From the NCBI RefSeq assembly GCF_001648155.1, contig NZ_CP015199.1, forward strand, positions 2,242,501 to 2,306,500: a stretch of DNA of 64,000 nucleotides. The letters are read 5' to 3'. A program made the translations under genes and the position numbers. Source of the stretch: Chryseobacterium glaciei (GTDB taxonomy: Bacteria; Bacteroidota; Bacteroidia; Flavobacteriales; Weeksellaceae). Positions 47,139 to 56,958 of the stretch are shown here, in pieces. Below the pieces are notes generated by a model that searched no databases, was not told the origin of the DNA, and saw nothing but the letters and a program-made list of their open reading frames with translations. Position 1 is the first letter of the stretch; each line of letters begins with the position of its first letter.

Positions 47139-49244
47139 ATGAATTTTAAACCTATCTTATTAACGGCTGGAGTTTTGTTTTCAGCAACATTTTATTCTCA
47201 AAAAATGAATTATCCTAAAGCATTAAAAGGTAATCAGACAGATACTTATTTCGGAACTGCGGTGGCAGATCCTTTCAGAGATTTAGAAAATGATTCTGAA
47301 GCTACCAAGAAATGGGTTGATGAAGAGGTGAATTTTACTCAAAGTTATCTTTCAAAAATCCCTTTCAGAGATCAAATCAAAAATCAATTGAAAGAGGTCT
47401 GGAATTACGAAAAAATTTCTGCACCATTCAAAGAAGGTGATTATACATATTATTCTAAAAATGACGGTCTACAGGCTCAGTCAGTTTTCTACAGAACAAA
47501 TAATAAAACGAAAGCGACTGAAGTTTTCTTAGATCCGAATAAATTTTCAGAGAAAGGAACAACCTCTTTGGCTCAGTTATCATTCAATAAAAAAGGAACT
47601 TTAGCAGGATATTCTATTTCTGAAGGCGGAAGCGACTGGAACAAGATTATCATCATTGACGCGATTACAAAAAAGCAGATCGATGAAACTTTAGTTGATG
47701 TAAAATTCAGTGGAATTTCTTGGCTGGGCGATGAAGGTTTCTATTATTCAAGCTATGATAAACCGAAAGAAGGAACTGTACTTTCTGGGATGACAGATAA
47801 GCATAAAGTATTTTACCATAAATTAGGAACAAAACAGTCTGAAGATCAATTGATTTTTGGAGGTGAAAAAACACCTAGAAGATATTTGGGAGCATATGTG
47901 ACGGAAGACCAAAGATATTTGGTTATTTCAGCAGCAAATGCAACCAATGGGAATGAATTATACATAAAAGATCTAAAAAAAGGTGGTGATTTTATTCAGA
48001 TCAATAAAGGATTTGACATCAATGCCAATATCGTTGATACGGATGGAGATGATATCTTTATTTCAACAGATAAAGATGCTCCGAACATGCGTTTGGTAAA
48101 GACAACCATTAAAAATCCATCTCCTGAAACTTGGAAAAATGTAATTCCTGAAACAGAAAATGTTCTTGGAGTTAATTCTGCAGGTGGATATTTCTTCGCA
48201 ACCTATATGATCGATGCCATTGATCAGGTGAAGCAATATGACAAAACAGGAAAACTGATCAGAGAAATCGCTCTTCCGGGAAAAGGAACTGTCGGTGGTT
48301 TTGGTGGAAAGAAAACGGAGAAAGAACTGTATTTCTCGTTCGGAAATTATATCACGCCGGGAACCATTTATAAGTTTAATGCAGATTCAGGAAAATCAGA
48401 AGTATATCAGAAGCCAAAAGTGAAATTTAATCCTGAAGATTATGTTTCTGAACAGGTGTTTTATACCTCAAAAGATGGAACGAAAGTTCCAATGATGATC
48501 AATTATAAAAAAGGAACTAAGCTTAATGGTAAAAATCCTACAATCCTTTATGCTTATGGAGGTTTCAATGTAAGTTTACAGCCAGGTTTCTCTGTTTCTA
48601 ATGCAATCTGGATGGAAAATGGAGGCGTTTATGCCGTTCCAAACATCCGTGGAGGTGGAGAATACGGAAAAAAATGGCATGATGCAGGAACAAAACTTCA
48701 AAAGAAGAATGTTTTTGATGATTTCATTGCAGCAGGAGAATATCTGCAAAGCAAAGGCTATACTTCTAAAGAATATATGGCTATTTCCGGAGGTTCAAAC
48801 GGAGGTTTATTGGTAGGAGCAACGATGACCATTCGTCCAGATTTAGCAAGAGTAGCATTTCCGGCAGTTGGAGTATTGGATATGTTGAGATACAATAAAT
48901 TCACAGCCGGTGCAGGTTGGTCTTATGACTACGGAACGGCAGAAGACAGCAAAGAAATGTTTGAATATCTAAAATCATACTCACCTTTACATAATGTAAA
49001 AAAAGTTTGTTATCCATCAACAATGGTGACAACGAGTGATCATGATGACAGAGTAGTTCCTGCCCATTCATTTAAATTCGGAGCAGAATTACAGGAAAAA
49101 CAAAGTTGTGATAACCCTGTTTTATTAAGAATTGAAAAGAATGCAGGTCACGGCGCAGGAAGATCTACAGAACAGATCATTGGTGAAAGTGCAGATAAAT
49201 TGTCTTTCGCTTTGTATGAGATGGGAATTAAAACTTTAAAGTAA
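47139..49244 (+). CDS. Prolyl oligopeptidase (S9A family)
   Basis: The start is ATG 47139 because a TATTTTTG -7 box (47116-47123) lies inside the upstream extension of the frame, and because this ATG gives a direct signal peptide (LLTAGVLFSATFYSQ). Residues about 35-420 form the beta-propeller and about 450-702 the hydrolase domain, with catalytic Ser near 553 in GGSNGG, Asp near 636 in DHDDRVVP and His near 671 in NAGHGAG. It cleaves peptides after proline and is exported to the periplasm. The 702-residue length is typical. Confidence 0.92.
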   Translation: MNFKPILLTAGVLFSATFYSQKMNYPKALKGNQTDTYFGTAVADPFRDLENDSEATKKWVDEEVNFTQSYLSKIPFRDQIKNQLKEVWNYEKISAPFKEGDYTYYSKNDGLQAQSVFYRTNNKTKATEVFLDPNKFSEKGTTSLAQLSFNKKGTLAGYSISEGGSDWNKIIIIDAITKKQIDETLVDVKFSGISWLGDEGFYYSSYDKPKEGTVLSGMTDKHKVFYHKLGTKQSEDQLIFGGEKTPRRYLGAYVTEDQRYLVISAANATNGNELYIKDLKKGGDFIQINKGFDINANIVDTDGDDIFISTDKDAPNMRLVKTTIKNPSPETWKNVIPETENVLGVNSAGGYFFATYMIDAIDQVKQYDKTGKLIREIALPGKGTVGGFGGKKTEKELYFSFGNYITPGTIYKFNADSGKSEVYQKPKVKFNPEDYVSEQVFYTSKDGTKVPMMINYKKGTKLNGKNPTILYAYGGFNVSLQPGFSVSNAIWMENGGVYAVPNIRGGGEYGKKWHDAGTKLQKKNVFDDFIAAGEYLQSKGYTSKEYMAISGGSNGGLLVGATMTIRPDLARVAFPAVGVLDMLRYNKFTAGAGWSYDYGTAEDSKEMFEYLKSYSPLHNVKKVCYPSTMVTTSDHDDRVVPAHSFKFGAELQEKQSCDNPVLLRIEKNAGHGAGRSTEQIIGESADKLSFALYEMGIKTLK

Positions 49245-49267
49245 TAATTCAATCTATTATATTTGAT

Positions 49268-49294
49268 AAAATCCGGATACCCATCCGGATTTTT
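49268..49294 (+). terminator. Terminator of the prolyl oligopeptidase gene
   Basis: AATCCGGAT pairs with ATCCGGATT (49270-49291) around a 4-base loop, followed by T residues. Confidence 0.8.
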
Positions 49295-49383
49295 CTTTTG
49301 TTAAATATCAGATAAACTTAAGGTTAATGTAAGTTTCATGTTTCATGCAAAAAAATTAACTTTACGGAGATAAAATTAGTGGA

Positions 49384-51501
49384 ATGCGAAAGATAATTTC
49401 TGTAAAAAAACCGGACTTCAGTGTATTGCCTCAGGAAAGAGAAGTATATAGTTTCGAAAAAGATGGATTAGAATTAAAATCATCTTATACAAAAGACGAT
49501 GTTAAAAATGAATCTTTAACACAGACTTCTCCGGGAATTGCACCTTATTTAAGAGGTCCTTATTCTACGATGTATGTACAAAAACCTTGGACGGTTCGTC
49601 AGTATGCAGGTTTTTCTACGGCAGAAGAGTCTAATGCATTTTACAGAAGAAACTTGGCGGCAGGCCAAAAAGGACTTTCTGTAGCTTTCGATTTAGCAAC
49701 TCACAGAGGTTACGATTCGGATCACGCAAGAGTTGTTGGTGACGTCGGAAAAGCGGGAGTTGCGATCGATTCTGTTGAGGATATGAAGATCTTGTTTAAT
49801 GAAATTCCATTAGATCAGATCTCGGTTTCCATGACGATGAACGGTGCGGTACTTCCAATTTTATCTTTCTATATCGTAGCAGCAGAAGAACAGGGTGTAA
49901 AGCAGGAGCTTCTTTCAGGAACCATTCAGAATGATATTTTAAAGGAATTCATGGTGAGAAATACCTACATTTATCCACCTGCACCTTCCATGAAAATTAT
50001 CGCTGATATTTTCGAATATACAGCACAAAATATTCCCAAGTTCAATTCAATTTCAATTTCAGGCTATCACATGCAGGAAGCCGGGGCAACTCCGGTTTTG
50101 GAAATGGCTTACACTTTAGCAGATGGTTTGGAATATGTAAGAACAGGTATAAAAGCAGGAATGAATGTCGATGAGTTCGCTCCAAGATTATCGTTTTTCT
50201 GGGCAATCGGGATGAATCACTTCATGGAAATTGCTAAAATGAGAGCCGCAAGATATATCTGGGCTGAATTGTTGAAGCAATTTAATCCTCAAAATCCAAA
50301 ATCTTTAGCATTAAGAACGCATTCCCAAACTTCTGGTTGGTCTTTAACCGAACAGGAACCTTTTAATAATATCACAAGAACTGCGATTGAAGCATTGTCT
50401 TCAGCGTTGGGAGGAACGCAGTCTTTACATACAAATGCTTTGGATGAAGCGATTGCTCTTCCAACAGATTATTCAGCGAAAATTGCAAGAAATACACAAA
50501 TCATTCTTCAACAGGAAAGCGGAATCTGCGATGTTGTAGATCCAATGGGTGGAAGTAATTTAGTTGAAAGCCTTACCCAGCAAATGATCGAAGAAGCAAT
50601 GAAATACATCGATGAGGTTGAGAAAGAAGGTGGAATGACAAAAGCTATCGAAGCCGGAATTCCGAAAATGAGAATTGAAGAAGCCGCAGCCAAAAAGCAG
50701 GCTAAAATTGATAGTGGAGAAGAATTTATTATCGGAGTAAATTCATTCAGATCTTCATTAAAACAGACTCAAATTGAGATTTTAGATATTGATAATACGG
50801 AAGTTCGTAGAAAGCAAATCGAAAGATTAGAATCAATAAAAAAAGAAAGAAATGCCGATGCTGTTGAGCAGATTTTAAATGAAATCAGAGAATCAGCAAA
50901 AACAGGAAAAGGAAATCTTTTAGCATTATGTATCGAAGCGGCTCGCAGAAGAGTAACCCTAGGCGAAATGAGCGATGCCATGGAAGAAAGTTTCGGAAGA
51001 TATAAAGCAAATATTAGAACAATTTCTGGAGTATATGCAATGAATGCAGGAAAAAATGAATATTTCGGACAAGCCCTTGCGCTCACTCAAAAATTTGAAG
51101 AAGAAGAAGGTCGTCGTCCAAGATTGATGGTTGCTAAAATGGGTCAGGATGGTCACGACAGAGGTGCAAAAGTAGTAGCAACAGCATTTGCCGATATGGG
51201 ATTTGATGTGGATGTTGCCCCGTTATTCCAAACTCCGGAAGAGGTGGCCAAACAGGCGGTGGAAAATGATATTCATATTTTAGGAGTATCTTCTTTGGCG
51301 GCAGGTCATAAAACTTTGGTTCCACAAGTTGTTGAAGAGTTGAAGAAACTTGGAGCCGATGATATCACGATCGTTGTCGGCGGAGTGATTCCGCAACAGG
51401 ATTATGAATTTTTGTATGCCAACGGAGCAGATTTTATCTTTGGTCCTGGAACAAACCTTCCGAAGTGCGCTGTAGATATTTTAGAAAGATTTTTGAATTA
51501 A
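49384..51501 (+). CDS. scpA: Methylmalonyl-CoA mutase
   Basis: This B12-dependent enzyme interconverts methylmalonyl-CoA and succinyl-CoA. The N-terminal barrel (to about 560) has [20 protein letters not shown] with the substrate tyrosine. The C-terminal cobalamin domain has [10 protein letters not shown] with the cobalt-binding His near 592. At 705 residues it matches the catalytic chain of the two-chain type or the homodimeric Sbm type. No small-subunit gene lies beside it. MeaB, its GTPase chaperone, is encoded at 62.7 kb. Confidence 0.95.
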   Translation: MRKIISVKKPDFSVLPQEREVYSFEKDGLELKSSYTKDDVKNESLTQTSPGIAPYLRGPYSTMYVQKPWTVRQYAGFSTAEESNAFYRRNLAAGQKGLSVAFDLATHRGYDSDHARVVGDVGKAGVAIDSVEDMKILFNEIPLDQISVSMTMNGAVLPILSFYIVAAEEQGVKQELLSGTIQNDILKEFMVRNTYIYPPAPSMKIIADIFEYTAQNIPKFNSISISGYHMQEAGATPVLEMAYTLADGLEYVRTGIKAGMNVDEFAPRLSFFWAIGMNHFMEIAKMRAARYIWAELLKQFNPQNPKSLALRTHSQTSGWSLTEQEPFNNITRTAIEALSSALGGTQSLHTNALDEAIALPTDYSAKIARNTQIILQQESGICDVVDPMGGSNLVESLTQQMIEEAMKYIDEVEKEGGMTKAIEAGIPKMRIEEAAAKKQAKIDSGEEFIIGVNSFRSSLKQTQIEILDIDNTEVRRKQIERLESIKKERNADAVEQILNEIRESAKTGKGNLLALCIEAARRRVTLGEMSDAMEESFGRYKANIRTISGVYAMNAGKNEYFGQALALTQKFEEEEGRRPRLMVAKMGQDGHDRGAKVVATAFADMGFDVDVAPLFQTPEEVAKQAVENDIHILGVSSLAAGHKTLVPQVVEELKKLGADDITIVVGGVIPQQDYEFLYANGADFIFGPGTNLPKCAVDILERFLN

Positions 51502-51567
51502 ATTAACTTTTATAAAGTATAAGTTGCATAACATTTGTATTGTAGATCATAACCAAAACAAAATATT

Positions 51568-52059
51568 ATGGCTTATACAGTAATTTCAGTTTTTCCTGCA
51601 ACTGTAAACACAGAGGAAATTAAAAAAGATTTAAGAGATCAGGGTTTTGATGATGCTAATGTCATTGTTTCAACATCCAAATTAGAAAATGAATCATCAC
51701 ACCATGATTATCAGGAAGATGTGAAAACAAGAAGTTTTTGGGACTATGTTTTTGCTCAGGATGTAGAGTTATTGGATGCTTATAGCAAACATAGCGTAGG
51801 AAAAAATAATGTTGTTGTCTATGCTGATAATCTCGAGGAAGCTCACAAAGCGAAGGCAATTCTCAATGCAAAAGGTGCAGTTGAAGTTCATGAAAATGAA
51901 CCTGAATCTCAAGCACCTGAGGGAATGGCTCAAGAAAAATACAATGGGATCATTGCAAAGGCAAAACATGATGTTTATTTCCTTGATCCTGAAAGAATTT
52001 ACCGACCAAGCAGCAGAGGAATGGATGACACGATGGATGATCTTGGCTCAAAAGATTAA
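51568..52059 (+). CDS. YflT-like general stress protein
   Basis: The 163-residue product starts with a ferredoxin-like strand-helix unit (YTVISVFPATVNTEEIKKDLRDQGFDDANVIV) as in the heat-induced YflT (GSP17M) family, repeats a similar unit (KNNVVVYADNLEEAHKAKAIL), and ends in an acidic tail. It is cytoplasmic with no signal peptide. Function unknown in this phylum. Confidence 0.7.
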   Translation: MAYTVISVFPATVNTEEIKKDLRDQGFDDANVIVSTSKLENESSHHDYQEDVKTRSFWDYVFAQDVELLDAYSKHSVGKNNVVVYADNLEEAHKAKAILNAKGAVEVHENEPESQAPEGMAQEKYNGIIAKAKHDVYFLDPERIYRPSSRGMDDTMDDLGSKD

Positions 52060-52075
52060 ATGACCACGATATAAA

Positions 52076-53056
52076 ATGAATCTTAAAAACATATTAAAAC
52101 CTGCGAAGAGTAAAATCATTCTTTTCGTGGGTTTATTTTTTATAAGCATTTTTAGTTTTGATTCTTTTAGAGGATCTCAGGCAGTGGAAAAATCGCATGT
52201 TCCGGCTGATATAAATTTGGTTAAAGAATATTTAACCGCACTTACGAAAACTCCCCAGTTTCGAAACTATAAAAACCTGGATCAACTTAATACAATTGCA
52301 GAATATATTCATCAAAACTTTAATAAATACAGCGATAGTACGAGTTTTCAAGAATATAAAGTCGGAGAAGAAACATATAAAAATGTGATCTGCTCTTTCG
52401 GGACTGAAAATAAAAAAAGAATCATTATTGGAGCTCATTATGATGTCTGCGGAGATCAGCAGGGAGCGGATGATAATGCAACCGGAGTTACGGCATTGCT
52501 GGAATTGGCGAGAATGCTTAAAGGTCAAAAGCTCAATTACAGAATAGATTTGGTTGCTTATACTTTGGAAGAACCTCCATATTTCAGAACTGAAAATATG
52601 GGAAGTTATATTCATGCAAAATATCTGAAAGACAACAATATCGATGTGTACGGAATGGCAAGTGTAGAAATGATCGGATATTTTAAAGATGAAAAAAATT
52701 CTCAGGATTATCCTTTGGGAATCCTTTCGTGGATTTATGGAAATAAAGGAAATTATATTACTTTGGTTAGAAAAATTGGAGCAGAAAATTTCGTGAAAAA
52801 TTTTATTGAAGGATTTAAAGATTCCAATCAAGTCAAAGCGAAAATCTTTTCTGCTCCAAAATTTGTGACTGGAATCGATTATTCTGATCATTTAAATTAT
52901 TGGAAGTTTGGCTATTCCGCTATGATGATTACCGATACTTCTTTTTTCAGAAATAAAAATTATCATCAAACAACTGATAGGTTGGAAACATTGGATTTAA
53001 AGAGAATGACAAAAGTAATTGACGGTATTTTCCTCAGCTTAATTCATTTAGAGTAA
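52076..53056 (+). CDS. M28-family zinc metallopeptidase
   Basis: The 326-residue product has an N-terminal hydrophobic segment (18-36), likely a signal anchor, and an M28 aminopeptidase core. Metal ligands and catalytic residues are seen in GAHYDVCG (His near 121), GADDNATG, TLEEPPYF with Glu near 165, VEMIGYF and DYSDHLNYW near 270. It probably trims peptides outside the cytoplasm. It lies 16 bases after the stress-type gene. Confidence 0.88.
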   Translation: MNLKNILKPAKSKIILFVGLFFISIFSFDSFRGSQAVEKSHVPADINLVKEYLTALTKTPQFRNYKNLDQLNTIAEYIHQNFNKYSDSTSFQEYKVGEETYKNVICSFGTENKKRIIIGAHYDVCGDQQGADDNATGVTALLELARMLKGQKLNYRIDLVAYTLEEPPYFRTENMGSYIHAKYLKDNNIDVYGMASVEMIGYFKDEKNSQDYPLGILSWIYGNKGNYITLVRKIGAENFVKNFIEGFKDSNQVKAKIFSAPKFVTGIDYSDHLNYWKFGYSAMMITDTSFFRNKNYHQTTDRLETLDLKRMTKVIDGIFLSLIHLE

Positions 53057-53060
53057 AGAA

Positions 53061-53089
53061 AAATGGCTACCAAAAATTGATAGCCATTT
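53061..53089. terminator. Bidirectional terminator
   Basis: AAATGGCTA (53061-53069) pairs exactly with TAGCCATTT (53081-53089) between convergent genes. Confidence 0.8.
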
Positions 53090-53096
53090 GTTTATT

Positions 53097-54287
53097 TTAT
53101 ATTTTCCATGAACGGAGCAACCATCGGTAAATCAATTCTTTCACAAAGAAATAAACCAATATCGGAATAATAATAATCGCTGTCCAAAGCCAAGGATTAA
53201 TATAGATTGATAACAATCCGTTCGATACACTGGATTTCGCCAGAAAATACTGTCCGGCAGCTATTAAAATTAGACTTAAAGCTAAGACAGTCATTAAATT
53301 AATACTGAAACGTCTGCTGATATCACTCACCATTTTTTTCGGTGAATATCCCAAACTGTTTTTAATAGAAACTTCTTCCTGTTTTTCTAAAAACTGAATT
53401 TTAATAAAGCTTACAATAATGTAAAGACACAACGCAAAAATGAAAATACCTAATACCGCAATCGCCTTTAAAACAAGGAAAAGTTTAGACTTTATCTTGG
53501 CAGAACGCAGGCTTTCCTGATTCGATTCATAATTGTTTTCTTTCATTTTTGAGATCAAACCTTCATCTCCGGAATCTTTCACCTGAACCAAAACTCTGTT
53601 GTAGATTTTAGGTTGATTTGCAAGTTGAGGTTTTTCTGCCAAATTCAAAGAATCAAGAAATTTTTTCGGAATCAAAACTGAATGTATTCGATCTGAAAGT
53701 CCAACCATTCGTCCTTTATATGTCTTGTTTTGTTTGTTGACGACAATATTAATGTTGATCTCAATTTTCTTGGCAAAATCTTCTGAAATTTGTGGAAGCC
53801 CTTGATTTAAAGCAAATCCGTAATTGTAAAGATTCAGATATTCCCTTGAAATAATGATCGGAATGACGTCTCCTTTCACCTGAAATTCTTCGTCTGTCAA
53901 CGGGACATCAATCGCTTTTAAATCCAGACCTTCAAAATAAAGATCAGTATAAAAAGGAATAAAATCTCCGCCGTTTGCTGAAGCTTTAAATTCATTCGCA
54001 GAAAACGGATAAACGGTCTTTATTTCAGACCATTTTTTCAGTTTTGCAACATCGTTTTCATTAAAACCAAGAAGTTCTTTTCTTCCGATATTATCTGGCG
54101 TCAGTTTTTTACTGAAAGTCAGCCAATAGTTGCTATCACTGCTTTTGCTTCCGAAAAGTCTATTGGCATTTTCGTACAGTTGCAGGCAGGATATCACAAG
54201 AATGAATGCAATAAACAATCCTGCGTACAATATGATTGAGTTAAAAATTTTCTTCATAAGCTTATAAATGAAGAATTTGATAATCAT
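53097..54287 (-). CDS. FtsX-like ABC transporter permease
   Basis: This protein has one N-terminal membrane span, a large periplasmic domain (about 35-275) and three further spans (about 280-395), the layout of MacB/FtsX permeases. I start it at ATG 54287 (MIIKFFIYKLMKK), overlapping the ATPase gene by 26 bases. ATG 54257 is also possible. It pairs with the ATPase upstream and with the DUF4836 lipoprotein. The cargo is unknown. Confidence 0.75.
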   Translation of the reverse strand: MIIKFFIYKLMKKIFNSIILYAGLFIAFILVISCLQLYENANRLFGSKSSDSNYWLTFSKKLTPDNIGRKELLGFNENDVAKLKKWSEIKTVYPFSANEFKASANGGDFIPFYTDLYFEGLDLKAIDVPLTDEEFQVKGDVIPIIISREYLNLYNYGFALNQGLPQISEDFAKKIEININIVVNKQNKTYKGRMVGLSDRIHSVLIPKKFLDSLNLAEKPQLANQPKIYNRVLVQVKDSGDEGLISKMKENNYESNQESLRSAKIKSKLFLVLKAIAVLGIFIFALCLYIIVSFIKIQFLEKQEEVSIKNSLGYSPKKMVSDISRRFSINLMTVLALSLILIAAGQYFLAKSSVSNGLLSIYINPWLWTAIIIIPILVYFFVKELIYRWLLRSWKI

Positions 54288-54909
54288 GCTCAAAAGGAAA
54301 TTCATTCAGTTCAAAAAATAAAACTGAACTTTCGCTTTTTTGAGACACTTCATTAATTAATGAAAAAGCAATCTTTTTGTTCTCCATATCCAGGTGGCTG
54401 AAACATTCGTCGTAGATCAGAAAATCGGTTGGATTCACCAAGCTTCTCACGATGGCACTTCTTTGTCTTTCCCCATAAGAGCAGTTTTCTGCTTTCTTGT
54501 TTAATAAACTTTCCACGCCTAACCTTGATGCGTATTCTTCCATAATCGGAATGAATTTTTTTCGATCCTGATTAAAAACACGCAGCAAAATATTCTCAGA
54601 AATCGTAAGATCTTTAATCAATCTCACGTCCTGAAATAATAAGCTTACGCCATCTTTTCTGTTTTCTACAATCTTCTCAAGATGAAGATTTTTTACAATC
54701 TGCTGATCGTATTTTATATTGCCTTCATACTGAAAATGCGTTCCGAGAATAGCTGTCGCCAAAGTAGATTTTCCACTCCCAGAGGGCGCAACAATAAGGA
54801 ATTTCTTTCCCTTCTGGAAAATAATGTTCTTTTTCCAGATCTGTGACTGTTCCAAATCTTTGGGAGTGAAATATTTAGGAGAAATATTTTCTAAAACAAT
54901 ATTATCCAT
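54262..54909 (-). CDS. ABC transporter ATP-binding protein
   Basis: The 215-residue ATPase has Walker A APSGSGKST at 41-49, the signature SYGERQRS near 143-150 and Walker B FLIYDECFSHLD near 158-169. The usual switch His region is poor (the sequence ends LFFELNEF), so hydrolysis details may differ. It overlaps the DUF4836 gene by 8 bases and the permease gene by 26, so all three are one operon. Confidence 0.85.
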   Translation of the reverse strand: MDNIVLENISPKYFTPKDLEQSQIWKKNIIFQKGKKFLIVAPSGSGKSTLATAILGTHFQYEGNIKYDQQIVKNLHLEKIVENRKDGVSLLFQDVRLIKDLTISENILLRVFNQDRKKFIPIMEEYASRLGVESLLNKKAENCSYGERQRSAIVRSLVNPTDFLIYDECFSHLDMENKKIAFSLINEVSQKSESSVLFFELNEFPFEHDYQILHL

Positions 54910-56356
54910 TCATTATCAAATAATACAATGCGTTTTCGTCTTTTTTGTCTAAAGTAAATACCGTTTTAGAAACCATGTTTCCAGCGTCTTCTTTAGTTTC
55001 GTTCACCATATCAATGATCTTCACCGCAGGTTTTTCTTTCGTATTGTACTCTTTTCCATCTGACCAAGAATAAGCCGTAACACCTGATTTTTTGTCAAGT
55101 TTAGCATTCTTCCCAGCTTTTTTATTTTGAAACTGATAAATTGCGTTGTTGTCTTCAGAGAAAATGACTTGATTATCAGTAATCATATACTTTTTACTTT
55201 GACCAAGAGGACCTGCCAATAAAGAAGTAAGATCAGCCTTTTTCTTAGGATTAAAGCCTAATACAACCGCGTTGTTTGATCTGTAATAATCCATAGAATC
55301 AGATGGAAGAGATTTGAAATCTACAAATGCATAATCTCCCGTGAAAGTAGAAGTAATGTCTTCCAAAGTTTTGTCGGTTGAAGATAAATAATGATTGATA
55401 GTAGCTTCAAAACCAGCTTCTTTAATCAGATATTTCATAAAATCTAAGCTGAAAAATCCGATAGAGAAAGATTTAGCATTATCAAGCTCTACATTTTTTA
55501 CTAGATCGTAATTAATGTTGTTTTTACTGTAATATTTTTCAACAATTTTCTTCATATCTGCGTTGAAGAAAGTTTTGGTATCCATTTCAGATTTCCCTTT
55601 GTCAAAATTAAAATCGAAACCAATTCCGGAATCTTTTATTAATTTATTCACAGCAAGTGTTTCGATGTAACCTTTTGATGCATAGCTTGCAACAGCGGCA
55701 AGATTTACCCATCCGCTAACGTCTTTATCACCAACCAAAGATTGATCTACCTGATCTTTGATCGCAGAATTTGAAGTTCCTTTACGGCTCCAGAAATCTG
55801 TGAAATATTTCTCATTAAGTTTAGAAGAAGTGTCAATACCTGGAGTATTCATAGAGTCATAACCGCCTGCATAAGGACTATAGCTCTTATCGGTTGTTAC
55901 GATGGCCATATCACCTTTTATGCTTCCACTTAACTTACCATCTACATAGATGTAATCTTTTTTGTCTACCGTTACTTTGCTTTTAGTAAGATCAGACATG
56001 CTTTTTTGGAATTTCGCCTTGTCATCAACCCAGAAAAAAGCTTTTACATCCGGATCGTAAGTTGATTTTCCCTGATCAACGATAAAATAAAGAGGTTTGT
56101 CAATATTAATCCCTGATTCTTTAGGTTTGCTGACCAATTGTAAGAAGAATTTCTCCTCTTCTTTTAGGTCTTTCTTTTCCTTTAGTATTTTTTCAACAGG
56201 AATTTTATCAGAAATTGTTTTAAGATTTACTCTTGATAATCCTAATGTTGCATCTGTGGTATAATTCAGAATGTCACTGTTCTTGTTAGAATTACAGGAG
56301 AATAGGATCGCGACCGCGAAGACGTAAAATAACGTTCTCAATAAAGTGTTTTTCAT
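54902..56356 (-). CDS. DUF4836 lipoprotein
   Basis: This 484-residue protein has a lipid signal (VAILFSCNS, Cys21) and the DUF4836 body, beginning with DATLGLSRVNLKTISDKIP and holding repeated beta-strand/helix units (FINADMKKIVEKYY-like). Its TATATTTG -7 box lies on the minus strand at 56376-56383. It leads an operon with an ABC ATPase and an FtsX-like permease. The role of DUF4836 is not known. It may be the substrate-binding or accessory lipoprotein of the transporter. Confidence 0.8.
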   Translation of the reverse strand: MKNTLLRTLFYVFAVAILFSCNSNKNSDILNYTTDATLGLSRVNLKTISDKIPVEKILKEKKDLKEEEKFFLQLVSKPKESGINIDKPLYFIVDQGKSTYDPDVKAFFWVDDKAKFQKSMSDLTKSKVTVDKKDYIYVDGKLSGSIKGDMAIVTTDKSYSPYAGGYDSMNTPGIDTSSKLNEKYFTDFWSRKGTSNSAIKDQVDQSLVGDKDVSGWVNLAAVASYASKGYIETLAVNKLIKDSGIGFDFNFDKGKSEMDTKTFFNADMKKIVEKYYSKNNINYDLVKNVELDNAKSFSIGFFSLDFMKYLIKEAGFEATINHYLSSTDKTLEDITSTFTGDYAFVDFKSLPSDSMDYYRSNNAVVLGFNPKKKADLTSLLAGPLGQSKKYMITDNQVIFSEDNNAIYQFQNKKAGKNAKLDKKSGVTAYSWSDGKEYNTKEKPAVKIIDMVNETKEDAGNMVSKTVFTLDKKDENALYYLIMNG

Positions 56357-56465
56357 AGTTTTTATTATAAGAAAACAAATATACTCTTTTGTGGGTAATG
56401 AGAATGAAATTTCATCTCAAAGAGACTTATTTACAGCTAAATATCAAAAAAATAAAAATAAAATC

Positions 56466-56493
56466 TTGATTTTCAAGAATTTTTATATATTTG
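56466..56493 (+). promoter_or_regulatory. Promoter of the short leader-like transcript
   Basis: TTG (56466-56468) and TATATTTG (56486-56493) are 17 bases apart. The start of transcription is expected near 56500. Confidence 0.65.
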
Positions 56494-56535
56494 CACCAGA
56501 AAATAAAGTTTAACCAATAAAAAAACAACGAAGCA

Positions 56536-56613
56536 ATGTTCAAATTAGATCATAATTCTCCTTTCGGTTTGCCACTTATGGTGGTGAGGCTTCGTGGTTT
56601 GGTACACTCTTAG
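56536..56613 (+). CDS. Putative Leu/Val-rich leader peptide
   Basis: A 25-codon ORF from ATG 56536 to TAG 56611-56613 has 5 leucines and 3 valines (its centre reads LPLMVVRLRGLV), the composition of branched-chain leader peptides. Its start shares ACRAAGCAATG context with the lysA leader. Translation is inferred. Because no branched-chain gene follows, it may be an orphan or a small RNA with a chance ORF. Confidence 0.4.
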   Translation: MFKLDHNSPFGLPLMVVRLRGLVHS

Positions 56614-56635
56614 AATAACAGTACAATGATATATC

Positions 56636-56667
56636 AAAACCCGAAGTCGTAAGATTTCGGGTTTTTT
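56636..56667 (+). terminator. Terminator of the short leader-like transcript
   Basis: AAAACCCGAA (56636-56645) pairs with TTCGGGTTTT (56656-56665) and ends in a run of T. Confidence 0.85.
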
Positions 56668-56958
56668 ATTGCGCAATAATTCAAACTTCAAGTTTCCCCG
56701 AAATCATTTTTAATACAATTTAGGAGCTATTTCCCGCTTTCCGCTATATCTTTTTTGCCTTTGCTTTTTTCAAGCCATCGCAAAAAAAGGATGTCGCTGC
56801 AATCGGGGCTAATGATAACGCTCTGCCAATAAAACCTAACAGGTTTCAAAAACCTATGAGGTTTGAAGAACTCATCAACTAAAATATTAGTTGACAAAGA
56901 TTTAATGTGATGTGTCATAGGCTAAATCCAGATACTTCACCTCTAATATCTATAATTA
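56668..56958. other. Gap with palindrome and dispersed repeats
   Basis: A perfect palindrome TTATTGCGCAATAA lies at 56666-56679, next to the terminator. The stretch 56723-56810 (starts GGAGCTATTTCCCGC, ends AATCGGGGCT) is one I recall as a dispersed element in flavobacterial genomes. A second repeat lies at 56832-56863. Confidence 0.5.
56832..56863. repeat. AAACCTAACAGGTTT palindromic repeat, diverged copy
   Basis: AAACCTAACAGGTTT is followed by AAACCTATGAGGTTT, so the second arm has drifted. A perfect copy lies at 59181-59213, on the far side of rtcB. Confidence 0.7.

Larger units (their letters stand above)
56528..56667 (+). ncRNA. Leader-like RNA with competing stems and terminator
   Basis: The transcript carries ACGAAGC (56528-56534), which can pair with GCTTCGT (56589-56595). 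GGCTTCG (56588-56594) can instead pair with CGAAGTC (56642-56648). That arm lies inside the terminator stem AAAACCCGAA (56636-56645) and TTCGGGTTTT (56656-56665), which ends in T. The folds compete, as in an attenuator. No biosynthetic gene follows. The next gene is 290 bases away. Confidence 0.5.

Noticed and set aside
56666..56679. Palindrome TTATTGCGCAATAA as an operator
   Set aside because: It directly follows the T run of a terminator and no promoter lies next to it.
56727..56918. 63-codon minus-strand open frame
   Set aside because: It lies over a stretch I recall as a dispersed repeat; the reading frame is probably a by-product of that sequence.
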